Position numbers and translations under genes: made by a program
Part shown: piece after piece, positions 28,601 to 64,000 of the stretch
Numbering within the stretch: position 1 is the stretch's first letter
Layout: the number at the start of each line of letters is the position of its first letter
Notes under the pieces: generated by a model
Seen by the model: only the letters and a program-made list of their open reading frames with translations
Databases searched by the model: none
Told to the model about the DNA's origin: nothing
Source of the DNA: Mycteria americana
Taxonomy: Eukaryota; Chordata; Aves; Ciconiiformes; Ciconiidae
NCBI RefSeq assembly: GCF_035582795.1
Contig: NC_134367.1
Span: 85,605,062-85,669,061 of the forward strand
DNA length: 64,000 bases
Reading direction: 5' to 3'

Positions 28601-30085
28601 CAACTGAAGTTGGACTACTATCTAGTTGATTAGTAAGCTGCCTGTATTTCTTCTGAAGCTGAATTAGACATCTATATTATTTGAACATAAAGCTACATTT
28701 TTTATATGTATTTGCATCACCATAGACCGAAGTGACAGTTGATTATAAAAGTTCTTAGACCACATTAGACTCAAAGGGTTTGTAACCAACTGGTTTTGTG
28801 TCTCAAAAGAAAATTCAAGAGTAAGCATTTAGCCTCCAGGCATCATCTACACTAATGGCTTTTAACTCATTTTGAGTCTCCTAAAAATTTTCCAGGGAAA
28901 ATGCAGAGGCCGTTATTAAGTACAGTACATGTAGCAACAGATACTCTTAGCTGATAAAAGGCTTCACTGTTGCTGCACAGAGCCGAGGCCCAGGTGCCTG
29001 AAGGAGGGAAGCAAACTCGGATCGTTCCTGTAACGCAGAACCAGCGGCCTCTGCATCTTCACCTGCAGCATTTGCTTTGCTTGCTTAAGTTATTGAACCA
29101 GCTAAGGAAAACAGGAAAGGCTGGTCAATAATCCATTTTACAGACTTCCTTCTTCGTTTCATATTTGGAACGCTGAACTAGTTTAAATGACAATGCTGTT
29201 CGTGTTTATTACTGGCATTGGAATTACTAACGCTTTGACGGCAGACGTTATTCCCTTGAGCTATTCTGACTCTTGGCAGGCAAGCATTCGCTGCACACAG
29301 TGAAATGTTTGCGAGGCTGCTCTGCAGCTGTGGCAGGCAGGTATTTCTTTCTTTTAAAATGTGAGTCCTTAGGTAAGTTGAAAGGACGTATCATCCCGGG
29401 CTGTGGAAAAGAGCTGACACTCTTGTGTCAGAACAAGACACGTTTTACTTGTTTTGTCCGACTTGCCAAGCAAACTGTGCCTTAATTTGCTCGACTCCTT
29501 TCGCATAGACTTGTTTCCAGGTTTACACGCCGGGAACATGCATCCGCACACGGCTGGCAAGTCTGATTTCCAGTTTACGTAAGGCATACTAGCACGTTTC
29601 CTCTCAACACAAGTTAGTCTTTAACTGCCATACCAGTGTTTCTGGCGTTCGGAAGACGTGCTTTCCCCCGCACCCCCCCCCCCCCCAGCGAGGGGACCAC
29701 TCGTTTTGCCTAGCCCTGCCTGGCAGCAGAAGCACCGCCCAGCAACTACAAGGGCTCCTAAAGCTACCGGCGTTCACGTTGGGAGTCAGCCAGCCAGAAG
29801 ACCAGGCGCCGCTTCCCCCGCCGGCCCCAAGCCGAGCGCTGCCGTCCTCAGGCGGCGGAAGGAAGGCCAACCGCCTCCGCGGCGGCCCACGGCCGGCAGC
29901 CTCGGCGGGCGCTGCCGCCCCCCACCCGCACCCCCTCGGGCCAGGGCCCGCGACGGCCGTGCCACGCGGGGGTCCCCGCGCTTCCTCCCGCTCTGGGCGG
30001 AGCTGGCGCGTCAGGGGGTGACGCGGCAGCCGTGCCGCTCGTCCTCGCCTCACGGCGCGCGCGGCGGCGCTGACGTCCCGGCAGC

Positions 30086-61686
<31,601 letters not shown>

Positions 61687-64000
61687 GCAAGACGCAGTCC
61701 TCTGTGCTGTAACTCTTTCATAGCATGCCATGACAAAAATTGAAATTATTTTTTGCTAATGACATTTATTCAGCTTTCATGCTGGAGAGTTGACGCAGTC
61801 ATATGGAAACTGACAGTCTTGGCATAATTTGAAGTAGGTCTGAAATTCATAAAGTGCAGATTTTGTGGAACTCTGCTTGGTGTGTGCCTAAGCTGTTGTC
61901 ACAAGTTTCCTGAAGAATACCATAAGCCTTTGTAGGCCCCTTACACCGGTGTTACTTATTTCTTGTATTTTTGTGGGCATTTAATTCTAGTATTATTTAT
62001 TTGTGGTACTTCTAACTTTATGGCAAATGTTGCCATTTGCTTCTACTACTTCTGCCCTCTGTGAACTATGGAACTCCCTTTTGCATGTTCAAAGCCTGTC
62101 ACCATGGTTCTCTTTATTCAACTCTTCCCTTCCCCCTAGCCCTGACCATTCTCCCACCTAAACAAACCCGATTCTTCCATCCTTCTTCTTCGTAGATTGT
62201 GACTTCAAGACCTCTTGTTATGATAGAATAGTATGCTCATTGCATGTGTAGCCATGACCAAGTTGCAGGGGACAAGTGTTTATGAAAACAGGGTCTGAAT
62301 GTAGTTGTCTTTTCATATGTGTGTTTTTCCACCAGTTTCTGGAGACTACTTTTTATGTAATATATAAAATATGTATAATTGAAAATATCCAGTGATTTTC
62401 AGATCCTTGTGGGCTTTTCCTTTATAGCATTTCCTGTTTCACAGCCAACAGTTGGTGATGCCTGAGAATAGTTTTATCAGCTACCTATGCATATATTTGA
62501 AGTAATTTCTTCCAAATTTGGCTAATGGAATATTTGATAGGAGCATTGGAGGATGAAGGTATAGGTTGTCCCTCGTTTCTCCGTACTGACAAGATTCTAT
62601 TCCGTAGAAAAAGAGAGTTCAGATGAATTGGACAACATCCCCTTTTAAATACTCACGTCTGCTGTTTCCTACTATATTTATAATGTGATAGGTGCTTACA
62701 GTTTTGGTTGTTAAATATTTTTCTTTTTCTCTTGTCCTAGTCTGACTATCAAATTTAGGTTTGATGTACATCTACTCTTCTTTAGCCCTGTGGAACCTTA
62801 CCTTGTTTTCATGAATTCTCAGAGACAATGGCTATTATCAGAATCTGGTATTTAACACACACATAAAAAGGAAGAATAGCAGAATTTCTCTAAACTGTGA
62901 TATTTGTGTATTTCCTTTCATTTCCCTTCTGTGGATTTTTGAATGGTTCCTAATTCTTCCCTTGAAATCTTCTTACACTGTATCTTTCCATTTGCTGTGG
63001 ATCTGTTGTGTGATTGTCGGGCATAAATGTAATGAATACAGCAAATAATTTAGAAAGAAAAATGACCTGATAATCAAACCTGACTAATCTTAACGGAAGA
63101 AGGAGAATGCGTACTCTCTTTTCCCATGCTGTTTCTGGATGTGAAGAAGGTGTCTTCTCTCCAGTATCTCAAGTGGATCTGTTCTCTGGCTGTCATGAGT
63201 CACCTTTCTATGTGTCATCTCTGTCCTGCTCATGCTGTTCTTTTTTATTTTAATTCAGCTGACAATGCCAGTATTTGGCACCTTCTGGTTTGTTCTGATG
63301 CTATTTGAAGTCAGTGAAAATCATTACTCCATTGCTTCCACTAGCACTGGATTAGGATCTACTGTGAACCCTCTGGCACTTAATTCTCTGGCTAAAAAGA
63401 AGTGTGAGAGGTTAATAAAAATACAGCAAGCACTCTGAAGAGATCGTGAGAGATTCTGTGTGGCTGAGGAGAGCAGGATGGAAAAAGTAGGGCTTCTGTC
63501 CTCCTGTTTCCTCTACCTTCTGCGGGGCAAGGGATGTAGTGCCTTCCTCTTAAAAAAAAATGTTGTCACTGTATAGAGAATTGGTGACAGAGGAAAAAAC
63601 AGCTGCATCTGTCTCCAAGGTTAGATGTTGACTTGAAGGAAAATGATTTGCAGACTCTGGTAGCTGATCCGTCTGATGTTACCCAGGCTACTGTAACCTC
63701 CAGGACAGTTTTAGTCACAGACTGCCAGGAAATGCAAAGTGTTGATAGTTACATTTGAGGATAAATAGCTGTGGCTGTGGATCTCTATCACGATTAAAAA
63801 AAAGAAGCCCGTTGGATGTGTGCCCAGAACTTGAGGACCTCCTTGCTCGAGACAATTGAAATCACAGTGTGCCCTAAATAGGGTTTATTTAAAATAGCGT
63901 GTGTTCTGGCCCATGTTGTTTGCTGCCCAGCACAGATTTTCCTTCTTATGTGCAAATCCAGTTTGTTTGGTTGTTTTTTTCTTGGATATCAATCACTAGT
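61687..64000 (+). other. MTR: MTR intron 21 (5' part)
   Basis: 2.3 kb to the window edge. I searched for the next exon (start of the B12 Rossmann domain, [20 protein letters not shown] in human) and do not see it. No repeat was recognised. Confidence 0.65.

Larger units (their letters stand above)
16591..29639. other. Intergenic region between ACTN2 and MTR
   Basis: About 13 kb, mostly AT-rich. I find no open frame with family resemblance, no tRNA-like cloverleaf and no clear CR1 or LTR. Points of note are a perfect inverted repeat at 18607-18627, a GC-richer stretch at about 24530-25680 with a 203-codon open frame, and a GC-richer stretch at 27660-27860 with an ACGTCA element. It probably holds muscle or housekeeping regulatory DNA, but none can be shown from sequence alone. 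Confidence 0.6.

Noticed and set aside
30018-30085. Bidirectional promoter for a divergent protein gene
   Set aside because: The upstream neighbour ACTN2 is on the same strand and ends 13 kb away; no minus-strand coding sequence is supported.
61687-61743. Continuation of MTR exon 21 through the GC site
   Set aside because: The residues that follow do not resemble DPYQGT of methionine synthase and reach a stop at once.

Overview
This is a window of a bird nuclear genome. It carries the 3' half of ACTN2 (sarcomeric alpha-actinin-2) and the 5' 60% of MTR (cobalamin-dependent methionine synthase), both on the + strand and tail to head. The avian call rests on CR1 LINE 3' ends with the bird-type terminus, a solo ERVL-type LTR of a family I recognise from neoavian genomes, and exon sequences close to chicken. 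ACTN2 followed by MTR is the conserved vertebrate order. No operon, CRISPR or phage-like content is present, and I found no new multi-gene system. The interesting signals are in splicing and repeats.

Layout: (1) 1-16590, ACTN2. Nine constitutive coding exons (13-21 by the human scheme) encode about residues 470-894: the end of spectrin repeat 2, repeats 3 and 4, the EF-hand domain and the C-terminal ESDL. A tenth, alternative EF-hand exon (19b-like) lies at 11509-11586 in the 7.5-kb intron between exons 18 and 19. The 3'UTR ends near an AATAAA at 16565. (2) 16591-29640, about 13 kb of AT-rich intergenic DNA with no supported gene. (3) About 29640-30700, the CpG-island promoter and first exon of MTR. 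(4) 30086-64000, MTR exons 1-21 (768 codons), covering the homocysteine-binding barrel with its zinc cysteines, the folate (pterin) barrel, and the helical cap of the cobalamin module. The gene continues beyond the window.

Repeats in MTR introns: an antisense solo LTR with a perfect 5-base target-site duplication (34624-35216), a sense CR1 3' end (48003-48298), an antisense CR1 (59047-59205), a very old antisense CR1-like fragment (about 43790-44590), a MIR-like SINE (about 51415-51560) and several homopolymer tracts.

Functionally the two genes are unrelated neighbours. ACTN2 cross-links actin at the muscle Z-disc; MTR regenerates methionine and tetrahydrofolate in the cytosol. Points worth a second look are the alternative ACTN2 EF-hand exon flanked by RBFOX-type motifs, two GC-AG introns in MTR, a NAGNAG acceptor at MTR exon 2, and a pair of competing donors at MTR exon 8.
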